Source: Culex pipiens pallens (Eukaryota > Arthropoda > Insecta > Diptera > Culicidae). Taken from it: a stretch of 64,000 nt of DNA. Below the pieces are notes generated by a model, which saw only the letters and a program-made list of their open reading frames with translations, did no database searches and was not told where the DNA came from. Numbering within the stretch: position 1 is the stretch's first letter; the number at the start of each line of letters is the position of its first letter. Below are positions 45,100 through 58,000 of this stretch, piece after piece. The stretch is from the NCBI RefSeq assembly GCF_016801865.2, contig NC_068938.1, positions 187,622,850-187,686,849 on the forward strand, in the 5' to 3' direction. The translations under genes and the position numbers were made by a program.

Positions 45100-45989
45100 G
45101 TATGTGAAAAAGAAGAAGAAGCCAATCGAAATCATGCTGGTTTCGCCATCAAGAAAAGATTTCGCTGGGTTTGTGTCTTGGATTGGCTTGGCTGATATTT
45201 TTTTTCTGGGGGAAGGCAATGGAAATTCTTTCTTTAAACTTTAAAATTCTCTCATTTTTTTTAACATATCGACGCCAACATTTCAAAAAGCACCATGTAC
45301 AAACCATGCGTTTTGAGAAAAACGCATTTGAATGTTGAGCATCCATTTTCAATTCCCATTTTAATATAAAAGCAAAATAAGATGTTCTAATAATAACGAA
45401 CGATGAAAAACGTTGCTTTCATTGAATTCAATAAAACATTATTTCCGTCGTTTTATTTAAGAAAAACAAACATAACTTCTTTTGAAATCACCAACGTCTA
45501 TATCACCCTGCTGTCATTGAGGGGGACGCTTTGTTATGATTCGTTTTTCTTCGCCGAATGTACATGACGCTTTGTTCATGATGCTTTTTTCGTCACGAGG
45601 TTTATGTAGTCTTTTGTTTGACAGGTTGACAGGGCTATATAAACAGGGACTGATGATGGCTGAGATTTTGTTTATGTTACTTTATTTAAAATCATGATTA
45701 AACAGACTTTACTGAAGTAACTTTTGCTCAATTTTGGTGGAGAGGTAGCTTATTAGGAATACTTTTAGAATATGCAATAACCCAGAAAGTGTCAAAATGT
45801 ACATGATGCCTTTTGAAATGTTACCGTTGATATGTGAATTCCTTTGATAAGTAACAACAGAATTTTCTATTTCCTTAGATTTCATCAATAAAGTTTGCTA
45901 AAAATATAGCTTATTAAACTAATTATTCTGAATTATTGAACTATTATTCTGAAATGTTTCTCGGAAAAAATGCGAAGGTCCTCCGAATT

Positions 45990-46147
45990 GGGTACTAAAG
46001 CCCAATTTTTGTCAATTTTTCCAAATTGATTTAAAAATCCATTTTAAACTCTTTGTGGTCATCCAAAGGGTCATTGTACTCAGAAAAATAAGCTTTATCG
46101 CTGTAAACAATATCAGCAATCTAAGCTTCATTTTAGGACCCAATTAT
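45990..46147 (-). mobile_element. Copy of the TTGGGTCCTAAAATGAAG family, minus orientation
   Basis: TTGGGTACTAAAGCCCAATT at the left and TTTTAGGACCCAATT at the right, with TTTATCGCTGTAAACAATAT inside, mirror the left part of 34475-34807. It lies in the presumed Rif1 first intron. Confidence 0.7.
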
Positions 46148-46238
46148 ACAGAAAGCGAATCAAGAAGGTGCATGTTTTTTTATAATATTGAAATATGTTT
46201 TTCCAGTTTTTTTTTCGATTTTTTTTATTAGCAGTAAG

Positions 46239-46670
46239 CTGCCGTTCTACGCATAATAGTCCCATGTCAGTTTTTGACGATTTTGACTTCATGCCATTTT
46301 TAAGTTTAGTCTGATGTGTACTTTAAGAAAAACACATAAAATCTGGTACTTTGTTCGGAAACTCATCAAAAACAACACCAAGTCTGTTTGTCCCATCGTT
46401 GAACTTCTACGCATAATTGTCCCACCAAGTATTTTCTTACACGGAATCATTAGTTTTACTAAGCATTATGCCTTGTTTACCTGTTGTATAGCAAGAGGAT
46501 CACAAATAAGGGTGATAAACTGCTAACTGGGGCGATTAGGGACACATAGGGCGAATAGGAACCCACGGGACAATTATGCGTAGAAACACAGAAATCGGTC
46601 GAAAAATTTCAATCGCGTTTTTCTCAGTTGCATCTTTTTGAACATGGGACAATTATGCGTAGAACGGCAG
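46239..46670 (+). mobile_element. Full copy of the TTCTACGCATAATTGTCCCA element
   Basis: The motif lies near 46245 and 46409 (direct) and near 46565 and 46645 (inverted). It ends GAACGGCAG followed by TA, and is in opposite orientation to 18043-18475. Confidence 0.85.
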
Positions 46671-47095
46671 TAAGGCCGTTGCAAATATTTTTTAAAGTTT
46701 CTACCCCCCCCCCCCCCCCACCCCGTTCAAAATCGGTTCGAAAAATCAGGGGGCAACAATAATATTTTTTCAAAAAACTTCGAAATTTTAAAGGAAATAA
46801 AAGTCTAACCAACTGAAAACAATTAAAAATGCATGTTCCAGCGTTCAATATCATATTAAGCATGTCTGGGATCGATCAAAAATATTTTCAATTGTACAGC
46901 ACCGCAAAAAGTTTTTTATTCGTCGAAAAAAAATCTCTTCATTACTTGGATATTTTGAAATCTAATGATTGCAAAACAACTGGGCAGGTGAAAAATGCAC
47001 TTTAAATCACATTTTTCATTCAAATGTTGAGACCCCCCCTCGACCCCGATCAGAGTCTAGGGACATAAACTCCAAAACATATTTGCAGCGGCCTA
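46671..47095 (+). mobile_element. TTAGGC-type MITE, copy abutting the previous element
   Basis: Starts TAAGGCCGTTGCAAATATTT and ends ATATTTGCAGCGGCCTAA, giving terminal inverted repeats. A C homopolymer (about 46705-46719) lies near the left end. Confidence 0.75.
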
Positions 47096-48045
47096 ATTTG
47101 CTAAAGATTTTATTTTTATTACTTTTTTTTAGAAGAGTTTTCGCATTTTCTCAAGCGGACCAATTCAAATTGTATTTCTTAAAATCAATTCCTGCGAACT
47201 TCCACATTGTTTGAAAATTGTAACAATAGCAGTTCTTAAATATTATTGTTCTTGTTTTCTAAACAGGGCTGCACTTATTTGTATTTTTTAAAAAAAGAAT
47301 TCATGTAAGTTTTTAAGTTATTCCAAAATGAGCAATTCTTAAAAATATAAAACAATATAAGAATTTCCTCAAGTTTTTCTATTGTTTCTATCATAAGCTG
47401 TTTATTTTTTTTACATAGTTAAGAACATTTTTTGAAGGTTTATATTTGTGAAAATTTGAATTTATTCTGTATTCAAAAAGTTTGCAGCTGTCTTTTTCTT
47501 AACAATAATCAAGATTCATGTCATACAAGACACATATTTTTCATAAGATTTTGCAATCTGTTAAATATATGCCTGAAAAAAATGTTTAGCTGAAAAAAAA
47601 AATATGCTTGAAATATTTGTAAATTGTTGTCAGTGTAAACCATTTTTTTTATTGCCTAGAAATAAATTCAAATAAATTTCAAAATTAAAAGAGAGAAATG
47701 AAATTTGAACTTTAGCCAAGGGAGGAATGGATCAAAAAAGGTTAACACACATTATTTGTATCACTTCTTGTCAACTTAAATCAAGTTTTTATTTCATTAG
47801 CCTACTGGCCTTTTGTTGCCATAATTTGACCAAGTTTTGAAATTAAATCCAATTATGAACTTGGAACTTGGAGGAATGGACTGGAGGTGGACAAAACAAT
47901 AAATTGAGCGGCTCTTTCAAACGGTTCTTTCGCTCTTTTAAATTTTTGTTTACCAAAAGGCTATTTTTAAAGATGAGGAAATTTTTATGTTTTTTTATTG
48001 GACATTTTACAAAATTGTGTTTATTTCTGAGAAAAAATCCTACAA
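47096..48045. other. AT-rich presumed Rif1 intron sequence
   Basis: No gene, RNA or recognisable repeat was supported. Confidence 0.4.
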
Positions 48046-48366
48046 TAAACTGGGGAAAGGCTATAAAATTTGGATGTGGATGTGTACACCGAAAAATTCT
48101 CACTAAATTATCTCAGCTTTTGCTGAACCGATTTTAATCATTTTGGTCTCATTCAGCCCGTCTTGGGGTCCCATAAGTCCCTATTAAAAATTATGAAGTT
48201 TAGAAAAGTACTTCGACAGTTATGCTGAAAAAGCCATTTTGGGGAAAATCTGTAAGATCGTAAAAGGATGTTTTTTGTAAAAAAAAAAAAACACCGTCAT
48301 GTTATACATTTTATGAAAGGTATTTGAAAGACCTTCCCAAAGAGCCCAAAACATCGTCTGGATTTC
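48046..48366 (+). mobile_element. Partial copy of the GCCTTCCTCA element (single unit)
   Basis: GGGGAAAGGCTATAAAATTT, CTGAACCGATTTTAATCATT and CCGTCTTGGGGTCCCATAAG follow the order of 4548-4760. No 164-bp array is present. Confidence 0.6.
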
Positions 48367-49032
48367 GTCATATTTATGTGATGATTGTCTAGTCCAGTTC
48401 GCTTAGAAACTGATTAAATGGAATTGAAACCAATTCTACCCGAACAGGACAGGCAGTACCATGTAAGCCATCCATTGCTGGCATAATACATTAACTTATC
48501 TTGACTTAAACATAATGTTCAATTATATTCTATGTAATTTAATTAAAACTGGATGCTTTATTATTCTTCGCTTAAAGTTTTGCTATGAAAACAAAATACG
48601 CAAACAAAATTCTGGCAACACTTGCGCTGCCACAGTCATCGTGCTGCAGCAGAGAGAAAAGAAAAAAAAAACAACAAACGCACAAGAGTCTCGACAGCAA
48701 CACAGCAAGCGTGGAAATTGGAAAGACGCAGAAAATCATCACACTATAAAAAAAGAAAATGAAGAAAAAGTTACCGTCGCCGCAGCATGCTTCGACATCG
48801 TCGACGGGGGTTGGTTTTGTTTTTGTTTTTCGTCAGGGGGGTGTCGTGGTCGTGTTTTGGTTTTGGCAGACAAATTTGCGGGAAAATTTCGACGCTTTCC
48901 CCTCCAGCTGTGCTGGGCTGTGATGTTCTTTGTTTTGCTCTTGGCTTTGGCCCTTTAAATCCCGTTATGTAAGAATGTTTGTGTTGTGTACTGTTGTGTG
49001 ACCTAGATTTTCTCTTTTTGTTTTGTTTTTAG
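48367..49032. other. End of the presumed Rif1 first intron
   Basis: No repeat recognised. A GC-richer stretch at about 48770-48960 has open frames but no family match. The pyrimidine-rich tract ends at an acceptor TTTTTAG at about 49032. Confidence 0.4.
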
Positions 49033-49068
49033 AATTTGCGATCGGTTCGCGCCACCCGGAACAGCACG

Positions 49069-52000
49069 ATGACGACGGGGACGGCCGGCCAGCTTCCGGG
49101 CCACGAGCAGTACGAGAAGGTGCGGAAGGCGTTGCAGGGCGCAAATCGGTCCCAGATTGACAAGGCACTGGAGCAGTTGGTCAAAACGTGCCAGACGGCG
49201 ACCAGGCCGGATGCTGCGGCGGAAAAGGTAAAAATTGACGATGACCAGCTGAGTTTCTGGTTGAATGACGTTCTGCGGCTGCTGTTTGACTGGGAGAACG
49301 CGCTGACGCGGGATTTGGCGCTGAAGGCGTCGGAAGCGATCAGTGCACACTTGTCCCAGACGACATATCTGGAGAGTGCGGCATGGCCAGCGCTGAGGCA
49401 GCAGATTAGCACAACGTACTCGAACCTGCTCGAGCAGGCGCGGGGTCGGAACGATCCCGAATGGCACCGGAAGTGGGAGGTTATGGTGCGGATCTTGGAC
49501 AAGGAGATTTGCCAGGGGGCGGCCATCATCAACGCGTACTTGGCCATCGTCGAGAGTGGGTTCAGGTCGGCGGAACTGCAGGTCCGGGAGCAGTCGTTTG
49601 ATTGCTGGAAGGTGCTGACGTTCATCTTTGCCAAGTACAGCCAGATCAACAGCCCGAAGCGGGTCAAACTGATCTGCATTCCGCTCAAGAGTTCCAAGTC
49701 AAAGACGGAGATGATCGCGCGGCGGAAGTTTGAGATCTGGTGGTTCATGGTGAACCAACTGGGCGAGGAGTTGGAAAAGTTCGCCGACGCCGTGTTCGAG
49801 CCGTTCATCTACTTTTGCTTTGGACCGTCATTCAAAACGCCGCTGTGTTACTACTTTGACGACAGCTACCAGGAGTACGGCACGCCGGGAAAGTTGTAAG
49901 TTTGAAGAGCTGCTTACCCCAAACTCCATCATTCTAATTTCTCAATCTACAAACAGCTTCGACTCGATCAAGCAACTCTCGGCGATCGCCCTCATCCACA
50001 TGCTCGGGCCCGCCGACAAGGTCACCGAATCGCTGTTACAACAAAGCAACGGCTGCGCGGCCAGCTTTAACCTGTTGATCCCGCTGAAGCCCATCCCGGC
50101 CCGGCTCGTGTCGGAGAAGCTGAAGCTGCTGTTCAACTCGTGCCTCGAGTGCACCGTCCTGCTCGCCCAGATGAAGGACAAACCGTACCTGGAGCTGAAC
50201 CGGAACCTGTGGCGCAATCTGCTCGCGCGGGTCGAGTGCGAGGAGAGCGTCACGAAGCCGGAGATGCTCGCCTGGATGCAGGAGAATCTGAGCGCGCTGG
50301 TCAAGCTGGTGAGTTGGGAGTGTAGAGAGGGTTGGTTCGGGGGTGGTAAGAAAGGCAAAGCTTGATAGAAGAAAAGTCAACAACTGCACTGCCGTTCTAC
50401 GCAAAATTGACCCACGTTTAACAACTTGCAACGGAGAAAAAGCGATTGAGGATTTGTCATATAAGCAATTCTAGAGTTTTTTAAGGGACCTTAAAAAAAA
50501 CTCTAGAATTCGACAAAAGAAAACTAAAATTTAAAGCATTAAAGATTGTTAGAGCTGTTGAATTTTTAATTAAAGAATTTTAGAGCTAAGAGATCTTTTT
50601 TTTACTTGAATTTTAGAATTTTAAATTTTAGAATTAGAATTTTGAATTTTTAAATTTTGACTTTAAGAATTTTGACATTAAAAATTTTGAATTTTATAAT
50701 TTAAGATTTTTTTGAATTTGGTTTGAGAAATTTGAATTTTGAATTAATTTTGATCAAAGTATGGCCCGCGGGCCAAACATGGCCCACGAGGTGATTTTTT
50801 TTAGCCAGCGGACCAATATTGAACGATCATGTTAAATGGCCCGTTGACCACTTGTAAAGTTATTATTTTTTTTAAGTAAGGTTTTTTTTAAACTATTTAA
50901 TTAATGTTTTGAACCCCATGTTAGGACACAAATATTTTGTTCAAAAATCTTAATAACGAAAATAATTTCACACGTTTCAATGTGAGTGAAACTAGTAAAT
51001 ATCCTCAAAAGTTTCATCAAACATTTTTGGAAATATTTAGAAATTTGTAATAATTGCAAAAATTTAAGTATTTTATATTAAGGCTGGTACAAATATTTTT
51101 AAAAGTTTTTGTCCCCGAAATTGGCCCGAAAAATCAGGGGGCAAAAAAAATATTTTTACAATAAACTTCAAAATTTCAATGAAAATTCAAGTGCAACCAG
51201 CTGAAATCAAATTAAAATACATTCTACTGCGTTTAAAATCATTTTTAGCATGTTTGGGTTTGTTAAAAAATCTTAAGATTTTTTGAAAATTTTCGATGCA
51301 AAATCTTTTTTTTCGATACAATTTTTGTTTTGTCAGATCTTAGATTTTTTGAAAACTAATGATTGCAAAACAACTGAACTAGTGTAAAATGCATTTTAAA
51401 ATACTTTTTTCATTGAAATGTGAAGACTATGGCTTGTTATTTAAATTTTTATATTTTTTTATTTTTTTGCCCCCCCCTTGACCTTGGCCAGGGCCGAGGG
51501 ACAAAAACTTTTTTAAATATTTGCATCGGCCTAATACAAAAGTCGTAATAACCCTCTTATGAACTGTCCCTCAAACTTATTTACAAACCTTCCCTAGAGA
51601 TTCGAACTCATGACAGTTGGATAACGAAATGCGTTGATTACCATCTGATTCAGGCTGACAAAATGTTGAAATCGGAAAAAGATTGTTGAAAATATTTTAC
51701 AAAGCTTTTTTCATAAACTTGTTGAAATTCTGGCCGATTTTTCATTATTCACACAAATTTTAAACAAAAAATAACGCCGTTACATAAATTGTTCTGATTA
51801 CATGTCACCATTTTCGAAATATAAAAAAAAACTTTAAAATTTTATTGAAAACACAAGATCATTCAGCTTAAAAGACTTTTTCAAAATAATTATAATGATA
51901 CAATCAAAATACCGATTGAAAACTTATTTTTGATTAATGAAAATATTAGAAAAAAAAAACAGAAATTTCTGAGAACATCAACTGATAGATGTATTTTCTT

Positions 52001-55000
52001 GTCTTTTAAATAAAAATAACGTTATTTTATTTATTGCCCTATTTTGTGAATTTGGCCCGCAAAAAACTTTGAGCACCCCTGATTTAAAGTTTAGAATCTT
52101 AGAATTTTGGGTTTTTGAATTTTGAATTTTTAATTTTGAGTATTGAATTTTAAACTTTGAATTTTAAAATTATGAATTTTAGAATTATGAATTTCTGAAT
52201 TTTGATTCGAGAATTTTGTACTTTTATATTTTTGAATTAAAATTCAAAATTCTCAAATCAAAATACTAAAATTGAAAATTTAAAATTCTAAAACTGAAAA
52301 TTCTTAAATTCAAAATTCTAAAATTCAAAATTCTCAAACCAAATTTAAAAAAATCTAAAATAATAAAATTCAAAATTTCAAATAATATAATATAATATAA
52401 AAGTTCTATAATTTCAAAATTCAAAAAGTCAAAATTTAAAAATTCAAAATTCTAAAATTTAAATTCTCAAAGGCAGGGCAGGTTTTCAAAAACATCCTAA
52501 AAGGTAAATATTTAAAAAAAAACTTAAATAATAAATCAATAAACTGAAATATCAAATTCCAAAAAATATGTTCTGGATTCTGAAATAAAAAAATAGATTT
52601 TTTGTAATTCTCAATACAAAAATAAGGAAAAACTTTTTTTTTCTAATTTTTTCTAATTTTTTAACACCAAGCTCTGAAGTAAAAAATCAGAAATCCATAA
52701 AATAAAAAAATGTAACATTCTAAGATTCTAAGTTTTAAAATTCAACATGGAGGGCCTCGTGGCGCGGTGGTAAGCGGCTTCGGCTGCCGATCCCTAAGTT
52801 GATATGGGGCGCGGGTTCGATTCCCGCCTTATCCTCCTGGCCTTCTATAGGATGGGGAAGTAAAACGTCGGTCCATTTGCGTAAAAGAGGTTTTGACCCG
52901 GGGGTCGTTAAAGTGGATTGCTTTGCTTTTGCATTTTAAAATTCAAATTCAAAAATTCTGAAAATCTGAACATAACATCCTGAAATTCGAAAATTACTAA
53001 AATTGTAAAACAAACATAAATGAAAAAAAAAAAAAATCAAAAATTAAAAATTGTAGACTTTGATGATTCTAAACTTCTTAATTAAAATAAAAAAATTCTG
53101 AAAATTTTAAATTTTAAAATAAAATTCTGAATTTCAAAATTCTGAAAATTTAATTCTAAATTGTGAAATTGAAAATTCTAAAATTCAACAATATAAAATT
53201 CAAGATTTTTCAATTCCTTTTTTATTTAAAATTTCATAAATTCAAATTTACTTTAATCAAAATTTTAAAAGTTCTAAATTTATAAATTCTGAAATTCTAA
53301 ATCTCTGAATTCTAAAATTCTAATACTCTAAAATTCTTAATTCTGAAATTTTAAAATTCTAAGTTCAAAAATTCTCAATTCCAAAATTATATATTGTCAA
53401 ATTCTTAAAATCTTAATTCTACATTCTAAAATTAAGAAAAAAAAGTTATAAAATCAAAAAATATAGAATTTTTGTTATTTTTAGGCATACAAATCTCTTG
53501 GGATTTTGGGATTTTGTAAAATGAAAATTAAAATATATATTATATTATCTAGGGAACTTTTTCAAAACAATCAATGCGTCATGGGTTTCCTATATACATA
53601 GGACCTTTTGAAAAAGTAAGCAATATATAAATGTTAATATCCCACAATTTTTAAATTTTAGAAATTTAGCATTTTAGATTTTAAGATTTTTTTATGAAGA
53701 GTGAAAATGTATGTTTTTTTTAGAAAATTTTAAAATATGTAAGCTTTTTAAATTATCGAGACAAAAATCAAAATTTGGATTGTATCATTTGTTTGAACTT
53801 TTTTTAAAGTATTTATAATTTTTAAGTTTTTTAATTTTGTAACTTTTTGATTTGTAAAAAAGGAAAACTTATTTTTTTTATGTTTCTCAGTTATTGATTT
53901 TATTAAGGATCACAAGCACATGTATGGTCATGAAAAGAATGAGTAACTCTTCTTGGATGCGTTTCTAACCAGCTCCGTATTCATATTAAAATGTATTTAC
54001 GCGACATGTAAACCCCCTTCTTCCCTTTGTTGTGCTACGTAATATGGGAACGAACCCCTCTGAAGTCGTGAATAATTTGGGATATTTAAATAATAATTGT
54101 TTTTTTAATTGAAGAGTATCCTCCGTCGAGACGACGCCATGCGAGAGATCACCTTCGACACGGTTCGCATGGTGGCGGAAACGAACCTGATGGCCGTCAC
54201 GATCGGCCAGGACTCGCCGGAACAGCTCACGAACAACTACAAGCTGATGATGCCGCTGCTTCTCAACGCCGAATTGCCCTTTCCACCAGAGTGAGTTGTC
54301 CCTCTTAGACACGAATTTTGAGGTCGCTAACGACAGGCTTCTTTTTTTTTGCAGGACTTGCCGCACAATCTTGTCCCACTGGTTCGACCTGCGACGGTAC
54401 ACGAGCACACCCCGCGGCTACTGGGACCTGCTGCAGAAAACCGTTCAGTACCTGGCCGATCTGGACGCGAAACTCTTGAGCGATGCCCGCTATCGGTGGA
54501 TTGTGACGCAGATCTACCGCACGATGGCGCCGCTGCTGCGCGAACAGATCAACAAATGTCCCCGCGGGGGTGACCAGTTTGAGCAGAACTTTTTGCCGGT
54601 CGCGCTCGGTTTTCTGCTGTTCCCGCTGGAGTACGATCGCTTCGTGCAGGTTGGCGAGCTGCGCGAGGAGTGGCAGGCCGTTTACGGGGCGGTCGTGGCG
54701 GCAGGGCAGAAGGGGAGTACGCGGTTTGCGTGCGCGTTCAGCGAGATGATCAAGGCGATGATCGTGGCCAAGTACGGGGCGAATTTGGGGGTGATTTTGG
54801 AGTATTTTCGGGTGGTGTTGGAGTCGGTGCCGGGGGACTTTGACATGGCGCATCCGCCGATCAAGACGCTGGAGGTGTTTAAGGATCTGATGCGGAAGGG
54901 GGTGGTCCTGCAGGAGAGCTTGATCGAGGTGGCGAAGAGCATTGCGGAGTTCCGGAGGCTGCTGGAGAGGATGTCGAACAGGGGGTTGTTGGCGGTGATT

Positions 55001-58000
55001 ATGCCGATTCGGAACGTGGTCAGTGAGATGATTAGCGTGGAGCGGGAAACGATCGCGGAGGAGGTTCGGAGTACGTTCAAGCTGCTCGCGGATCGGTTTG
55101 TGAGCGCGAAGTTTGTCACGGATGTGCGGAGTCAACCGAAGGAGGTCAAGTGGAACTGCAAGATGTTGGTGGGGCTGTTTTTGGAACTTCCCGTGGCCAT
55201 GCAGAAGCAGTGGAAGGTTGGTGAACTGCGGAAGTTGGTTGACGTTTGCGAGGGGAAGGAAACGCCGGGCAAGCCGGCAAAGAGTAGCAAGAAGGACGAG
55301 TTTGTGGTGATTAACAAGGTGTGGAACTTTACGCCGGACAAGTTGACGGAACATCAGCGCGATCGAATGCGCGAAAAGCGGGACGACATCCCGGCGCTGT
55401 ACAACGACATGAGCCAATCGCAGGACAGCTTCGTGATCAAGCCGTGGACGCCGAACAAGATGGCGCAATCGAACGCTAAGAACGATACCGACGCCAGCTC
55501 GGCGGCCATGAACGGGGAGGCGCAGCAGGAGGCGTCGGTGCCGAAGGAGGAGGGATCGACGGGGGTGACGACGACGACGGAGAAGATCGACAAGGAGAAC
55601 AACAATGGGAACGTCCCGAATGGCGGGGATGTTGACGAGAAGGAGGGTGAGGGTAGTGGGACCAACGGGAAGAAGGCTACGACGACCGGTGACAAACGAT
55701 CTAGGGTGGCACGCGAGTTGGATCGTCTCAAGATTGACGCGATCGAGGGGCAGAATCTGCAAGCGGGACGGTTAGCTCGAACGAGGAGGTCGGAAAGTTT
55801 AGAACCGTCCGGTCCACCAACGCGGAGAAAGGCGGTAGAACCGAAGAAGCGCGAGCTGACGCAGTCCGCGAGCCGTCGCAGCACTCGAAAATCTCTCGGT
55901 CCGATCAAGCAGGAATCGGCACCGGAGTTGACCGCGTCGTTAACACAGGAAACGTCCCCGAAAAAGGATCGTCCGAAGAGTCCCGCCGAACCGCGAACCT
56001 CCCCGCGTAAATCGCTCAACTTTGACAACGTCGTCGACCGGGAACCTGCGGCAGCGACGGAAGCCCCCAGCACGAGTTCGCCTGTTAAGGCCAAAGCCAG
56101 CAACGAATCGATTGACGAGGTTATTGAGTCGTCGCAGGCGAGTCCTGGAGCGGCTGCGCCGCCAACCCGGAAGTTTACCCCGCGCAAACCCAAGGAAGAG
56201 CAGGATGTGGTGATGGCCGGGGATACGCCGCCTCCGGCGGCGGAGGAGGCTCTTCAATCGCCGAGCAAAAATCTGAGGAGTTCGGCGCAGAAGCTTGCCG
56301 AGATGGACACCGAGCCGAACACGGAGATTCCGGAGACGCAGACGCAGATGGAGGTCGTGGAGGAGACGCCGAAGGTGTCGTCCAAGAGTCCCAAGAAGGA
56401 AGTTTCGCCGGCGCGCGCAACGCGCAGTCCGCGAAAGGAACCGGTTGTCGAGGAGGAGGTCAAGAAGTCGGCTTCGCCTGCTCGCGCAGCGAAGAGTCCC
56501 AAGAAGCGATCGCTGAGTCCGGCGGCGCCGGAACCGATGGAGGTCGTGCCGGAATCGCCGGAGAAGCCCAAGGAGGAAGCGGCACTGGTTTCGCCGAACC
56601 TGTCGCCGATCCGGGACAACCTGGACGAACAGATGGAGCCGCTGGCGAAGGCGTTGAACCGGAGTTTGGTGTCGTCGCCGGACGGCGTGGGGCAAGACGA
56701 GCGCGAGGCGGATCTGCTGAACAGCACGTTGAACATTTCGCCGATCCCGGAGGAGAAGCATCAACCGTCGACGCCGTCGGCGAGCTCCGGAGGAGCTGCA
56801 CCGAGTCAACCAACGTCAGGTAGTGGTGAAAAGCGCGCCTCCAGCCGGATCATGGACCGGGAAAAGGCCGTGATGCCATCGCCGACGGTCACCCGACGCA
56901 CGCGCAACTCCCCGCCGGTCATCCCGGCCGCGGTCGCCAACCTCAAGGCCCGTGCGGCCACCACACCCCAGATGACGCCGCGAAGTCCCAGCGCGAACCG
57001 GATCGAACTCCGCGGTCGCGGCGCCCAGCTCATCAACCTGATCCGTAACCAGCAGCACGAAGGTTCGCCGAAACCTTCAACCCCGGTGCCGAACACGTCC
57101 ACGCCCAAGCAGGGACCGTCGACGCCCAGCGATCGCAGCCTGATGCTGCGCAAGTTGGCCACGAGTGGCGCCTCGGCCACCGCAACAACGGTCGCCCAAT
57201 CGCCGGAACAACCCAAACCGCTGCTGGAGAAGGAAAAGGAGAAGGATTATCTGGTGTTTACGAAGGTTCTACCCTCGCCGCAAGCATCGCCTGCGGCGAG
57301 TATCTTGAAGAGGAAGTACAACCACGACGACAGCGGCGACGACGAATCGCCGGCCAACAAGCGCAAACGGGTCAGCTTCCACGACCCGCCGGTCAGCATC
57401 ACCAAGGAGTACATCCGGCAGGAGGAGGAATTGGGACGATCTCCGTCGATAATTCGCTGCCTGCAGATGAGTTCGGGCTCGGGTGGAATGTCCCCCTCGG
57501 ACAAGGCCAAATTCCTGCTGCGTCGCAAGAGCAAAGCGGACAGCCTGGTCGAGTTGGCCAAGTTCACCAAGGTGGAGGAAGCTCCGGCAGCGGAAGTGGC
57601 CGCCAAGGACGACGAAGAGGAAATTGGCTCTTCGCCGGAATCGCTCGACGGAGACTTTGTCATCAACACGACCGACCAGATGGAGGCGCTGCACGTGACC
57701 ACCGACGTGCCGGACGACGACGTCGAGATGAAAGAGGCAGACGAACCCGTTCCAGAACCAGCACCACCAACCCCCGCAGAACTGCCCAAGCGAACCTCCC
57801 CGCGTAAAATCTCCCCCAAGTCCGAACCTGCACCCTCTCCCAAGAAACCCGCCCCCCAAGAAGTCCCCCCTCCCCAACCCGACACCAGCCTTCACTTCCC
57901 CTCGGAAGACGAAGTCCTCACCCACGTAATCTCCACCTACTCCCTGGACGCAATCCTCGAACGCTACCTGTCCGCCGGCAAAACCCTCCAACACCACAAA

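Larger units (their letters stand above)
50752..52081. mobile_element. Probable hAT-like element in the Rif1 intron, with nested insertions
   Basis: The left side has GATCAAAGTATGGCCCGCGG. The right end, read inward, is CAGGGGTGCTCAAAGTTTTT then TGCGGGCCAAA. The shared TCAAAGT...GGCCCGC layout recalls hAT (Charlie-type) termini. No clear target duplication was found. It contains the TTAGGC MITE at 51078-51535 and a tRNA-like SINE piece at 51590-51665. Confidence 0.55.

Noticed and set aside
54305..55762. 485-codon open frame on the minus strand
   Set aside because: It lies antisense to Rif1 exon 4; GC-rich codon usage keeps the opposite strand open. The product is Arg/Leu/His-rich with no recognisable domain.
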